This document shows, one piece after another, positions 49,029 to 58,127 of a DNA stretch of 64,000 bases. Position 1 is the first letter of the stretch; every line of letters starts with the position of its first letter. Origin of the DNA: Silvanigrella aquatica. GTDB taxonomy: Bacteria; Bdellovibrionota_B; Oligoflexia; Silvanigrellales; Silvanigrellaceae. The stretch is from assembly GCF_001907975.1 (NCBI RefSeq), contig NZ_CP017834.1, forward strand, positions 2,439,523 through 2,503,522, in the 5' to 3' direction. Under the pieces are notes generated by a model, which was not told where the DNA came from, searched no databases, and was given only the letters and a program-made list of their open reading frames with translations. Made by a program: the position numbers and the translations under genes.

Positions 49029-50066
49029 ATGGCACTCATTTCTCTTAGACAACTTCTCGATCATGCTGCTGAAAATAATTATGGCGTTGCCGCTTTTAAT
49101 GTAAATAACCTAGAACAAGTTCAGGCTATCATGGAAGCCGCAAAAGAAACAAATAGCCCTGTTATTCTCCAAGCGAGTCGCGGAGCACGTTCTTACACAA
49201 ATGACATATTTTTAAGACACCTTATCCTTGGTGCTGTTGAACTTTATCCAGAAATTCCTGTGGTAATGCATCAGGATCACGGCAATAGTATGCAAACTTG
49301 CTTATCAGCTATTCGTAATGGCTTCACCAGCGTAATGATGGATGGAAGTCTCAAAGAAGATGCGAAAACACCTTCAGATTTTGAATACAATGTAAAAATC
49401 ACCGCCGATGTCGTGCGCATTGCACACGCCATGGGAATTTCCGTTGAAGGCGAACTCGGCTGTCTAGGCTCCCTTGAAACAGGAAAAGGTGAAAAAGAAG
49501 ATGGTCATGGTTTTGAAGGCACACTTTCCCACTCGCAACTTTTAACAGACCCACAAGAAGCTGCACAATTTGTAGAACTCACAAAAGTAGATGCCCTCGC
49601 TATTGCTATTGGCACAAGCCATGGTGCTTATAAATTCACCAAAAAACCCGACGGCAAAACTCTAGCCATGGACCGCATCCGTGAAATCCACAGACGCCTT
49701 CCCAATACGCACTTGGTTATGCACGGATCGAGTTCTGTTCCACAGGATCTGCAAGCGGAATTCCGTAAATACGGCGGCGAAATGAAAGAAACTTGGGGCG
49801 TTCCTGTAGAAGAAATTCAAGAAGGTATTAAAAACGGTGTACGTAAAATTAACGTCGATACCGACAACCGCTTAGCCATGACAACAGCCATTCGCAAATT
49901 ACTCGCATCAAATCCTTCTGAATTTGATTTGAGAAAATTTATGACACCAGCACGCGATGCCATGAAAAAACTATGCGCACAACGCATGGTTGAATTTGGT
50001 CAAGCGGGACAAGCTTCAAAAATCAAACCTATGCCTTTAGACTCCATGGCAAAACGCTATGTTTAG
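49029..50066 (+). CDS. fba: Class II fructose-bisphosphate aldolase
   Basis: Fba cleaves fructose-1,6-bisphosphate in glycolysis and runs in reverse in gluconeogenesis, using zinc. The 345 residues include [37 protein letters not shown] with the zinc and catalytic residues (about 78), VEGELGCLG (about 140), the SHGAYKF motif (about 198) and HGSSSVP (about 235). AAGGAGG precedes the ATG. Frequent C-ending codons suggest high expression. A GGTGA/TCACC hairpin lies in the 5' leader, just before the ribosome site. It overlaps the Nudix gene by eight bases. Confidence 0.95.
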   Translation: MALISLRQLLDHAAENNYGVAAFNVNNLEQVQAIMEAAKETNSPVILQASRGARSYTNDIFLRHLILGAVELYPEIPVVMHQDHGNSMQTCLSAIRNGFTSVMMDGSLKEDAKTPSDFEYNVKITADVVRIAHAMGISVEGELGCLGSLETGKGEKEDGHGFEGTLSHSQLLTDPQEAAQFVELTKVDALAIAIGTSHGAYKFTKKPDGKTLAMDRIREIHRRLPNTHLVMHGSSSVPQDLQAEFRKYGGEMKETWGVPVEEIQEGIKNGVRKINVDTDNRLAMTTAIRKLLASNPSEFDLRKFMTPARDAMKKLCAQRMVEFGQAGQASKIKPMPLDSMAKRYV

Positions 50067-50649
50067 TCATGACGACAAAGAGCTCGAACCTTTTCTTTTA
50101 AGTGATGAAAAAACCGTATTTCAATGCAGTATTTTTGCAGTTAAAGAAAAAAAAGCAGAAACTCAAGACAAGCAACACAGTTTAAATATTTACACTTTGG
50201 ACTGTGCTAATTGGGTGAACGTTGTTCCTGTCACGGCTTCAGGACAAATTGTTCTCATTGAGCAGCATCGTTTTGGCACAAATAATTTTACCTTAGAAGT
50301 GCCCGGAGGTGCTGTTAATTTTGGTGAAAACGATGCCACCATGGCAGCTCTGCGCGAATTAGAAGAAGAAACGGGTCTGACCAGTCAGCGACTGCTGGGA
50401 CTCTCGGGCTATTCCCCAAATGCGGCCATTCAGAGCAATAAAGTAACATATTTTATTGCCTTTGATGTCCAACCTCTGCAAACTAAAGCTGAACATGACG
50501 ACCCATTTGAAAATATTAAATTACATTTTATGAATATCAAAGAAGCGGTAGAATTAGCCAGAACAGGGCGCATTTCAAATGTTATTTCTGCTTTTGCTCT
50601 TTTACTGGCAGAACCTTATTTAAATGCAAAATTTAAGCAACCTCAGTAA
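50059..50649 (+). CDS. Nudix hydrolase, ADP-ribose pyrophosphatase-like
   Basis: The 196-residue protein contains the Nudix box [25 protein letters not shown] (about residues 91-115), matching the GX5EX7REUXEEXGU pattern, with a Leu where the second residue block usually starts. The preceding [17 protein letters not shown] is typical of ADP-ribose/nucleotide-sugar pyrophosphatases of the MutT/Nudix type. Its start overlaps fba by eight bases, so it is translated in the same operon. It is convergent with rny, overlapping its 3' end by 17 bases. Confidence 0.88.
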   Translation: MFSHDDKELEPFLLSDEKTVFQCSIFAVKEKKAETQDKQHSLNIYTLDCANWVNVVPVTASGQIVLIEQHRFGTNNFTLEVPGGAVNFGENDATMAALRELEEETGLTSQRLLGLSGYSPNAAIQSNKVTYFIAFDVQPLQTKAEHDDPFENIKLHFMNIKEAVELARTGRISNVISAFALLLAEPYLNAKFKQPQ

Positions 50650-52219
50650 TTTCGGTACGACGTATCACCGTCACGCGAATTTGTCCGGGGTACTCGACTT
50701 CTTCTTCGAGTTTTTTTGCAATCCCTTCTGCTAAACCTGTAATATCTTTTTGCTTTACTCTACTATTATCAACAAAAACATGAACTTCTCTACCAGCATG
50801 CATAATCGCGGAACCTGTCACACCCTGTTCTTGAAAACTGTTGATAACACCTGAAATACCGTCAATGCGTCTGTGATAACCTTCTTCCATATCCACGCGG
50901 GCACCAGGACGTGCTCCTGACATGGCATCGGCTGCTTTTAAAATATAAGCGTAAGGCGTTTCCACAATTTTATCGTCGTGGTGAGCTAAAACGGTATCAA
51001 CAATATCTTCTTTTTCACCAAATCGCGTTGCATAATCACCGCTAATAACAGCGTGACTGCCTTCTATTTTATAATCTAAAACTTTGCCAATATCGTGTAA
51101 AATTCCTGCTCGTTTTGCGGTCACAGCATTCACTCCAATTTCATCGGCAATCATACCTGCCAAACGAGCGACTTCTATAGAATGAAAATATTGATTTTGC
51201 CTGTGACTTGTCCTGTAGTTTAAAGAGCCAATAAGCTTTAAAATTTCCGGATGTACATTGGGAAAAATGCCGAGATTTTTAATAGCATCTTCTCCTAATT
51301 TCAAAATATATCTATCTAAAAAGCGACGGTGTTTATCAAAAATACCTTTGATTTTATCTTCATGATAAATATCTTTTGCAATCATTTCTTCTAAAGTCAG
51401 ACGGATCATTTCTTTATCAACACCTAAACCACTGGATATTTTTAACATGGAAGGCATTTCGTCATTAATGGTTAAAACACTAATAGAAGATTCCGTACCT
51501 GCAATAAGGGAAGAAATAATGGGTGATTCTTCATGAAAGTATTTTTCTAATGTGTCTTTAGAGTTTACAGGAACGATAAAAGAAGATTTTGGCCAAATAA
51601 AACTAGGTTGATATCTTAAATAAATAGAATTTAATGAATTTCTTGCTAATTTTTGCGATTCAGATTTTAGCATTTCAGAATTATCCATGAGCCACTTCGT
51701 AATGCCTAATTTTTCAGCAGCAATAAGTTCTTCTGACATATCACGAAATAATTCCGATTTATTCTTACCTATTTTATGTTCCAAATTATTTTGATAATTT
51801 TTATGAATTTCTTGGCATTGATTCTCAAGTTCTTTTGATTTTTGAATAGAACTTTCAACAATAATTTTCTTTTTATTAAATTCTTCCTCTCTCTTTTCAA
51901 GTTCATTCGCGAATTTATCTACTTCGGATTGTCTCTCATTTAATTCCTGTTCATAAATTTCATTATGACTCATAATCATTTCACGTTCATTATCCAGTTG
52001 AACGGCTTCCGATTGATATTGTTCTTTTGTCGCAATTAATGCTTCTTCTAATATCATTTTTCTTTGGGCTTCGGCACTTTTTAAAATGGCTTCAACGTTT
52101 TCTTTTACAGGAATTTCACCTAAACTCCCTAAAGAGCGACGAGCAAAGGCCTTTGCAAGAATGACCCCACCAGACATTCCCAGGGCGGCTCCCAATATGG
52201 AATAAACTAACCAATGCAT
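50633..52219 (-). CDS. rny: RNase Y (HD-domain endoribonuclease) with degenerate KH loop
   Basis: RNase Y initiates mRNA decay at the membrane. The 528 residues show an N-terminal membrane helix (about 1-22), a long coiled-coil to about 180, the KH region (about 205-275) and the HD domain with HSIEVARLAGMIADEIG, AGILHDIGKV (about 370), DTVLAHHDD and AADAMSGARPGAR, all intact. In the KH region, where family members have a GRIIGREGRNI-like GxxG loop, this protein reads LEKYFHEESPII; later LTLEEMIAKDIYHEDKI aligns with the normal end. So the nuclease domain looks active but RNA contact through KH is probably changed. GAAGG precedes the ATG. Confidence 0.9.
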   Translation of the reverse strand: MHWLVYSILGAALGMSGGVILAKAFARRSLGSLGEIPVKENVEAILKSAEAQRKMILEEALIATKEQYQSEAVQLDNEREMIMSHNEIYEQELNERQSEVDKFANELEKREEEFNKKKIIVESSIQKSKELENQCQEIHKNYQNNLEHKIGKNKSELFRDMSEELIAAEKLGITKWLMDNSEMLKSESQKLARNSLNSIYLRYQPSFIWPKSSFIVPVNSKDTLEKYFHEESPIISSLIAGTESSISVLTINDEMPSMLKISSGLGVDKEMIRLTLEEMIAKDIYHEDKIKGIFDKHRRFLDRYILKLGEDAIKNLGIFPNVHPEILKLIGSLNYRTSHRQNQYFHSIEVARLAGMIADEIGVNAVTAKRAGILHDIGKVLDYKIEGSHAVISGDYATRFGEKEDIVDTVLAHHDDKIVETPYAYILKAADAMSGARPGARVDMEEGYHRRIDGISGVINSFQEQGVTGSAIMHAGREVHVFVDNSRVKQKDITGLAEGIAKKLEEEVEYPGQIRVTVIRRTEITEVA

Positions 52220-52261
52220 TTTAAAACCTTCATATTTTAATTACTTTTTAGTTATGAAATA

Positions 52262-52281
52262 AGCAGTTCAATAAAACTGCT
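52262..52281 (-). promoter_or_regulatory. Perfect 7-bp stem-loop in the rny leader
   Basis: AGCAGTT and AACTGCT flank a six-base loop, 43-62 bases from the rny start in the 153-base gap between divergent rny and suhB. A small GAG/CTC hairpin lies next to it. It could be an operator for either gene or a structured leader of the RNase Y mRNA. Confidence 0.45.
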
Positions 52282-52372
52282 CTTCCTGAGTTTTTCTCAA
52301 TAGAACAACTCCTCATAAAAGGGTATCACGGATATTTTCAGAGAGAAACAACAAAGAATTAGGAGATATTTT

Positions 52373-53200
52373 ATGCCTGAGCAACTTCCAAATCGAGATT
52401 TTTTAGAGCAAATGATTCGAAAAGCAGGAGCTCTGACTTTGCAGTATTTTCAAAAAAGCTTTCAATTTAAAGAAAAAGGAGACAATCAAGGTATTGTTAC
52501 CGATGCCGATTTTGCTTCAGAAAACCTTATAAAACAGGAAATTCATAGTTTATTTCCCGATCACGATATTTTAGCTGAAGAGTCAGGGCATAGTAAATAC
52601 GCGTCTTCTGCTTCGCAGAGTAAGATTCCCTTATGGATTATCGATCCTCTCGATGGCACTACGAATTTTTCAAAAGGCAATCCCTACTACTGTATCTCCG
52701 TCGCCTTTGGCGCGTGTCTCAAAGGTCGATTTCACGCTCAATTAGGCGCTATTTATCAACCCACGACAAATCGCCTTTATATTGCGGAAAAGGGAAAAGG
52801 ATCTTTTTTAAATGGGAATAAAATGTCTATTTCTAAATTAACATCATTGCATTTAGCAAGTATAGCAACGGGATTTAGTTCCAATAAAGGTAAAAACTTA
52901 ATTCCTGTTTCAAAAACCATTGCAGAAATTCAAAATAGAACCTTAGGACTTCGTATCAATGGTGCAGCAGCATTGGATTTAGCCCATTTGGCAGAAGGTA
53001 TTTTTGACGGATTTTACGAACACCCTCTGGCTCCCTGGGATATGGCCGCAGGATCTCTTCTCATCGAGGAGGCGGGAGGAAAAGTAACAAATTTCTATGG
53101 CGAAGAATTTTGTCCCTTAAATGATAGAGGTATAATCTCATCTAATGAGTATTTATTTAATGAATTATTCAATATAATAAAAGACAATTATGAATTATAA
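52373..53200 (+). CDS. suhB: Inositol monophosphatase family protein (SuhB-like)
   Basis: The 275-residue protein has the metal-dependent phosphatase motifs EESGH (about residue 65), WIIDPLDGTTNFSKGNPYYCISVA (about 88-111) and PWDMAAGSLLIEEAGGKV (about 223). The family hydrolyses inositol-1-phosphate; in bacteria SuhB also acts in ribosome biogenesis and antitermination. GGAGA precedes the ATG. It is divergent from rny and convergent with the PBP gene (13 bases apart). Confidence 0.9.
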   Translation: MPEQLPNRDFLEQMIRKAGALTLQYFQKSFQFKEKGDNQGIVTDADFASENLIKQEIHSLFPDHDILAEESGHSKYASSASQSKIPLWIIDPLDGTTNFSKGNPYYCISVAFGACLKGRFHAQLGAIYQPTTNRLYIAEKGKGSFLNGNKMSISKLTSLHLASIATGFSSNKGKNLIPVSKTIAEIQNRTLGLRINGAAALDLAHLAEGIFDGFYEHPLAPWDMAAGSLLIEEAGGKVTNFYGEEFCPLNDRGIISSNEYLFNELFNIIKDNYEL

Positions 53201-53213
53201 TTTTGTAACTTAA

Positions 53214-55760
53214 TCAAATTTTTTTATGAACTTTCTTTTTAGGCAATACAGGAGAAGATTTCTCATCAGCATTATCATTATTATCTGGAGTTATACTTAA
53301 TTCTAAATGATTATCTAAACTGTTAGAGTGATCATCTAAAGCATTTCTTGAATACACTCCTCCTGGTTCTGTACCATCTATGACATATACAGACACGGCA
53401 TCTCTTGAAGTACTGTATTCTCCTGTTTCCTTATCAATTCTAATTTCATGAATTCCAGGAGGCTTTGGCCAGCTTTGTTGAGCATAAATCCGCACTGCGG
53501 TTTGCATAATATTTTTCCAAATAGGCACAGCCATGACCGATCCGGTTCCACCACCACCTAGAGTTTTGGAATTGTCATCATAACCAACCCAAACACCGCC
53601 TACCAATTGAGAAGCAATACCTAAGAACCAAGCATCTGAACTTTGATTTGTGGTTCCTGTTTTTCCGGCAACATAGGGCGATACCCCTAAGGCTCCTTGC
53701 CCTGTACCCATATTTACAACATGTCTCATCATATTTAAAGTAACATATGCAGATTGGGGAGAAATCAATTGCAACGAAGAAGGCTCTTCTGTCTTATCTA
53801 TTGTTTTTCCAGGTAAATAAGGAGCATCTTGTACATTTTCTGGCACAACTTCCAAAGGATATATTTTTCCATCTTTCGAGGAATAAATAATTTTACCATT
53901 TCTATCAACTATTTCTTGAATATAATAGGCTAGCGTCATTTGACCTTGATTTGGAAAAACAGAATAAGCTTGCACCATTTTAAGAAGTGAAGCAGAGCCT
54001 GATCCTAATGCAATACTTAAATCAGAATAAGGCCAGTTAAATCCAAAACGACTGAGTTGTTTCGTTATTTTTAAAGAACCTATAGTTTGATACAAAAAGA
54101 TACTAGGAATATTTAAACTCTGTGCAAGACATTGTAAAAGAGTTGTACGACCTGTTTCTTTACCACCATAGTTTTCTGGTTTCCATCCATCAAAATCAAT
54201 TTTAGGACTATCAATTTTTGAAGCTGGACTAAAACCGGAATCAATAGCGTAGGAATAATATAAAGGTTTTACACTGCTTCCAACTTGTCTTTCTGCTTGT
54301 GTTGCCCGATTAAATTGGCTTTGTAAAAAGTGTTCACCACCTACCATAGCTAATATTTCACCATTTCGTGTGTCCATTACCAATGCGGCTGCTTCAATTC
54401 CAACAGAGTCTGCTAGTGTGTATCTTAATATATTATCCTTCACGGGTGCTTCAAAATGTTTTGCATAATTAATTAAATTAGGTAAGAAGTTTTTATCGTT
54501 TATAATTCTGGAATGTATTTTCTTATTCACTTTTAAAACATGAATTTCATCGCCAACTTTTAAAATATTATTGACATCAGGTTCCACATCTTCAATATCT
54601 CTCTCCGATTTTATGGCCCAACTTATTTCTTCTACAGGAATTACTCCCAAACCTCTTTGCGTAACAATACCTACGGCACGCAAAGTATCATCAATGGAGA
54701 CAACAACTGCACGTTCATATTCTGTTTCTTTAATAGGTAAGTTTACAAGAGTTTTAATATAGTCACGAAATCCATTGCCATGGCGTTTAATAGAGCCCTT
54801 ATAACTTCTTCGCGATTGATATAAATCAGCAAATGCCTGAACAGAAGTGAGCGCAGCATTTTGAATACGGGAATTTAATGTTGTATAAATAGTTAAACCA
54901 CTTGTTCCTAAATTATCTATATCAAGTTGATTCTGAAGTTGTTTCTTTATCTCAGCAATAAAGTAAGGAGCTATTTTATTATTTGGCGATTCTGCTTTAT
55001 AAGCCACAACTTTTTCAGTCATTGCCCTATCATATTGATTTTTAGTAATGAATCCTAATTTATGCATACGTTCTAATACATAGGCTTGTCTTGATTTTGC
55101 AGCTGTAAAATTATCAGTGGGATCATATGTCGAAGGAGCAGGAGTAAGCCCAGCAATCATAGCAGATTCACCTAATGTTAAATTCATATTTGCTTTATGA
55201 AAATAATTTTGAGCTGCCGCTTCAACACCATAAGCTCCATTTCCTAAATAAATGGTATTTAAATACAATTCTAATATTTTATCTTTAGGAAAGGACTCTT
55301 CTATTTCTCTTGCCACAATAATATCTTTTATTTTACGAACAATAGTTCTTTCTTTTGATAAGAGGACATTCTTAGCAAGTTGTTGAGTTATGGTACTTCC
55401 ACCCTGTTTTTGATTTGAAAATGTTATAAAATGGAAAGAAGCTCTTAAAAATCCTTTCCAATCAAAACCATGATGATTATAAAAATCAGAATCTTCCGCG
55501 GCAATAAAAGCATTTTTAATAAAGGGAGAAATTTCATTAATAAGAACGGGATAGCGTCTTTCTTCAAAAATTTCAGCAATTTTAACACCGTCTTGACTGT
55601 AAATTAAGGTTGGTAAAGCCGGCTCATAATTGGTCAGTTTTTCTAAATTAGGCAAAGATTTTTTAATTCTATAAAATCCATAAATTAAAAAAACAACCAC
55701 CAATAGGCCTATAAACGCAAAGATAAGTTTTTTTCTATTTTGGAAAATAAAATCAACCAC
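53214..55760 (-). CDS. mrcA: Bifunctional penicillin-binding protein 1A (class A PBP)
   Basis: PBP1A polymerises and cross-links peptidoglycan at the inner membrane. The 848 residues have a membrane anchor (about 12-32), the glycosyltransferase domain with EDSDFYNHHGFDWKGF (about 88), GGSTITQQLAKNVLL and KILELYLNTIYLGNGAYGVEAAAQNYF, an inserted OB-like region (about 320-420), and the transpeptidase with SVKP (about 495), SLN in AQSLNIPS and KTGTT (about 697). The start is GTG with AAGG ahead. The C-terminal tail of about 70 residues is charged. No mutations of active residues seen. Confidence 0.95.
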   Translation of the reverse strand: MVDFIFQNRKKLIFAFIGLLVVVFLIYGFYRIKKSLPNLEKLTNYEPALPTLIYSQDGVKIAEIFEERRYPVLINEISPFIKNAFIAAEDSDFYNHHGFDWKGFLRASFHFITFSNQKQGGSTITQQLAKNVLLSKERTIVRKIKDIIVAREIEESFPKDKILELYLNTIYLGNGAYGVEAAAQNYFHKANMNLTLGESAMIAGLTPAPSTYDPTDNFTAAKSRQAYVLERMHKLGFITKNQYDRAMTEKVVAYKAESPNNKIAPYFIAEIKKQLQNQLDIDNLGTSGLTIYTTLNSRIQNAALTSVQAFADLYQSRRSYKGSIKRHGNGFRDYIKTLVNLPIKETEYERAVVVSIDDTLRAVGIVTQRGLGVIPVEEISWAIKSERDIEDVEPDVNNILKVGDEIHVLKVNKKIHSRIINDKNFLPNLINYAKHFEAPVKDNILRYTLADSVGIEAAALVMDTRNGEILAMVGGEHFLQSQFNRATQAERQVGSSVKPLYYSYAIDSGFSPASKIDSPKIDFDGWKPENYGGKETGRTTLLQCLAQSLNIPSIFLYQTIGSLKITKQLSRFGFNWPYSDLSIALGSGSASLLKMVQAYSVFPNQGQMTLAYYIQEIVDRNGKIIYSSKDGKIYPLEVVPENVQDAPYLPGKTIDKTEEPSSLQLISPQSAYVTLNMMRHVVNMGTGQGALGVSPYVAGKTGTTNQSSDAWFLGIASQLVGGVWVGYDDNSKTLGGGGTGSVMAVPIWKNIMQTAVRIYAQQSWPKPPGIHEIRIDKETGEYSTSRDAVSVYVIDGTEPGGVYSRNALDDHSNSLDNHLELSITPDNNDNADEKSSPVLPKKKVHKKI

Positions 55761-56008
55761 CTTACCTTCTCCCTCAAATCTCTCTAGCTCTCTTAATGTA
55801 GACCCCTCTATTTCGGCAGCCCTATATAAGAAATGAGGAGGGATTTTAAAGACAAAGTTAACATTATGTAATTAAAGACTTAATTAATCATTTCAATCAC
55901 AAATGCTTCATGTTAAGGATGAATAGCAAACACCTTGATGATGAACTAAGCATCTTATCAAGGGTAAAAAGAACGGAATAGAGCTAAAAGAATGAGGTAT
56001 TTATTACA

Positions 56009-57019
56009 ATGACAAATCATGACGAGCACAAAAAAAATACTAAAAATCATGAACATATGCACAATTCACAAGAACATGGCGAACACGGCGACCATCATCA
56101 CCACGAGCACGGTGAACACTGCAATCATCACCACGAGCACGGTGAACACGGCAATCATCACCACGAGCACGGTGAACACGGCAATCATCACCACGAGCAC
56201 GGTGAACACGGCAACCATCACCACGAGCACGGTGAACACTGCAATCATCACCACCATGAACATATAAATTATCAAAGACATCAATATACCGAGCAAGAAT
56301 TAAGCAATTTTAATTCCCAAGGTTTAGAAAATTTATTTCAATCCATAAACACTCTACTTGAAGAAGAAAACTATGGAAAAGCAGTTCCTGTTCTTGAACT
56401 TGTTTTAAGTAAAATAGAAAATAGTTCTGACAAAAACATTGAAAATGATAATTATGTTTTTGACATCAAAAATCATTTAGCACTTTCCTATGGAATTATT
56501 GGAGAACATGACAAGTCTTTACCTTTATGGAAAGAAATTATTTCTCAAATTGAAGCTCAAGACGACACAGAAGAAACATTAGAAGCTTATTACAATGCAG
56601 CTTTATCAGCCGAACAGGCTAAAAATAATACATTATTTATTGATTATTTAAATAAAGGATTAACCATAGCTGTTGCAAATGATTTAAAACATTGGGAAGC
56701 AACTTTTGAACATGAAATTGGTGTTTCCTTATTTGATGCAAATGACCTACAGGCTGCCGAGAAGAAATTTATAAAAGCAATCGAAATTCTAGAAAAAATT
56801 AATGAAGAAGAAGGCTTGGTTTCTTCATATTATCAATTAGCATTCACCTTAGAAAAACAACAAAATATTAAAAAAGCAAGAGAATTTTACGAAAAGGCTT
56901 TAAAACTTTCTAAGGAAGAAAGCATTCGTGAGTTTGTAGAATATGAGCGTTCTTTAATTGAAGAAAGACTTGCACATATAAATAATGATCAACTTCAAAG
57001 CAAACTTTTAAATTTTTAA
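56009..57019 (+). CDS. Histidine-rich N-terminus fused to a TPR-like domain; putative metal-binding protein
   Basis: The first 92 residues of this 336-residue protein are dominated by His, Glu and Gly in near-perfect 10-residue repeats (HHHEHGEHGN), with two Cys variants. Such stretches bind zinc, nickel or copper in known metal-sequestering proteins. From about residue 100 the chain is made of TPR-like helical repeats (NYGKAVPVLELVLSKIE, LALSYGIIGEHDKSLPLWKEI, SSYYQLAFTLEKQQNIKKAREFYEKALKLSKEE). No signal peptide is present, so it is cytoplasmic. It ends two bases from a convergent cation exporter gene. The combination suggests metal storage or sensing; no known family was recognised. Confidence 0.72.
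   Translation: MTNHDEHKKNTKNHEHMHNSQEHGEHGDHHHHEHGEHCNHHHEHGEHGNHHHEHGEHGNHHHEHGEHGNHHHEHGEHCNHHHHEHINYQRHQYTEQELSNFNSQGLENLFQSINTLLEEENYGKAVPVLELVLSKIENSSDKNIENDNYVFDIKNHLALSYGIIGEHDKSLPLWKEIISQIEAQDDTEETLEAYYNAALSAEQAKNNTLFIDYLNKGLTIAVANDLKHWEATFEHEIGVSLFDANDLQAAEKKFIKAIEILEKINEEEGLVSSYYQLAFTLEKQQNIKKAREFYEKALKLSKEESIREFVEYERSLIEERLAHINNDQLQSKLLNF
56096..56245 (+). repeat. Five tandem 30-bp repeats inside the histidine-rich gene
   Basis: Five head-to-tail copies at 56096, 56126, 56156, 56186 and 56216, each encoding HHHEHGEH followed by G/C and N. The differences are a GGC/TGC change in the first and last copy and AAT/AAC in the fourth. The near identity at DNA level, including synonymous positions, points to recent expansion by slippage or recombination. 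Confidence 0.93.
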
Positions 57020-57021
57020 TA

Positions 57022-57927
57022 TTATTCATTATGATGAGCCTCGTTCGCTTGCTCGCAAGGCTCAATTTCAAATTGAATTGTAGAATGAGTAATTTGAAAA
57101 TCATCATCCAACATTTTTCTTAATTTCTTTAAAATAAAATGTTGTTCATAATGATTTGTTTTTGCATAAATAATATGAACAGATAAGCTAATTTTATTTT
57201 GAGCAATTGCCCAAACATGAAGATCATGCAAACCAATTATCCCCGATATTGATAAAATGGCATTTTTTATCTCTTCTAATTGAATTCCATCAGGAACTCC
57301 TTCAAGTAAAATATTAATACTGTCTTTAAATAAAATCCAAGATCGAGGAATAATCCATAAACCAATAGCAACAGCAATTGCAGAATCCACCCATTGCCAA
57401 TGAGTTAATTTTATAATAATGGCAGCGATAATAACACCAAAAGAAGAAATCATGTCACTTAATATTTCTAAATAAGCACCTTTTATATTTAAGCTTTCAT
57501 TTTTATCATGACTTAAAATTTTAAGGCAAATGACATTAATGATGAGTCCAGTAATAGATACAAAAAGCATGACATAAGTATTAATTTCAACTTTATTTTT
57601 ATCAATGAGTCTTAAATAAGACTCATATAAAATATAAATCGACATAAGCATAAGTAAAATAGCATTAAATGCAGGAGCAAGAACCTCAAAACGATAATAT
57701 CCAAAAGTTCTTTTTTTATCTGCAGGCTTTTTTGATATTTTAATTGAAATGAGTGCGACTGCGATAGCAACCACATCAGTTAGCATATGAGCTGCATCAG
57801 ATAAAAGAGCGAGGCTTTTTGATAAAATTCCCGCCGCAATTTCAACTCCAAAAAAACTAATCGTTAATAATAATGCCAAAATAAGGGGAAATTCTTTGGA
57901 ATGAGAATGATTGTGATTTCCTGACAT
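57022..57927 (-). CDS. Cation diffusion facilitator (ZitB/CzcD-like zinc exporter)
   Basis: The 301-residue protein has six hydrophobic segments and the CDF signature: SKSLALLSDAAHMLTDVVAIAVAL in TM2, with H and D four residues apart, and GAYLEILSDMISSFGVI in TM5, as in CzcD-type exporters. A His-rich start (GNHNHSHSKE) and the C-terminal cytoplasmic domain (LEGVPDGIQLEEIKNAI, LHDLHVWAIAQNKISLSVHI) are typical. It should export Zn2+ (possibly Cd2+/Co2+) by proton antiport. GAGGGG before the ATG is a good ribosome site. The neighbouring convergent histidine-rich protein supports a zinc role. Confidence 0.9.
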   Translation of the reverse strand: MSGNHNHSHSKEFPLILALLLTISFFGVEIAAGILSKSLALLSDAAHMLTDVVAIAVALISIKISKKPADKKRTFGYYRFEVLAPAFNAILLMLMSIYILYESYLRLIDKNKVEINTYVMLFVSITGLIINVICLKILSHDKNESLNIKGAYLEILSDMISSFGVIIAAIIIKLTHWQWVDSAIAVAIGLWIIPRSWILFKDSINILLEGVPDGIQLEEIKNAILSISGIIGLHDLHVWAIAQNKISLSVHIIYAKTNHYEQHFILKKLRKMLDDDFQITHSTIQFEIEPCEQANEAHHNE

Positions 57928-58031
57928 AAATGCCCCTCTGTTCTATAAGCTTTTATGTTCGGCTCTTCATTTTGATATTTAAGCAATATATTTCAACATT
58001 CTTAGATATATATAAAAAAATTGATTTATAT

Positions 58032-58060
58032 TTGATAATGATAATTATTTTCAATATACA
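58032..58060 (+). promoter_or_regulatory. Fur-box promoter of the ferric iron ABC operon
   Basis: GATAATGATAATTATTTTC at 58034-58052 matches the 19-base Fur consensus at 17 positions. It lies in the 17-base spacer of a promoter with TTGATA (58032-58037) and TATACA (58055-58060). Fur with iron would block it, the standard control for iron uptake. Confidence 0.85.
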
Positions 58061-58127
58061 TAATAACGATTTGCGGTCGACGCAGTTTTAAAAGCACTCC
58101 ATTTAAAAACATAAAGAAGGGTCACCT

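Noticed and set aside
56096-56245. Repeat array as CRISPR
   Set aside because: The units are directly adjacent without spacers and lie inside a coding frame.
56019-56296. Long frames on both strands across the histidine repeat (Thr/Ile-rich on plus, Val/Met-rich on minus)
   Set aside because: They are by-products of a 30-bp repeat that is a multiple of three in length; only the histidine frame continues into a normal protein.
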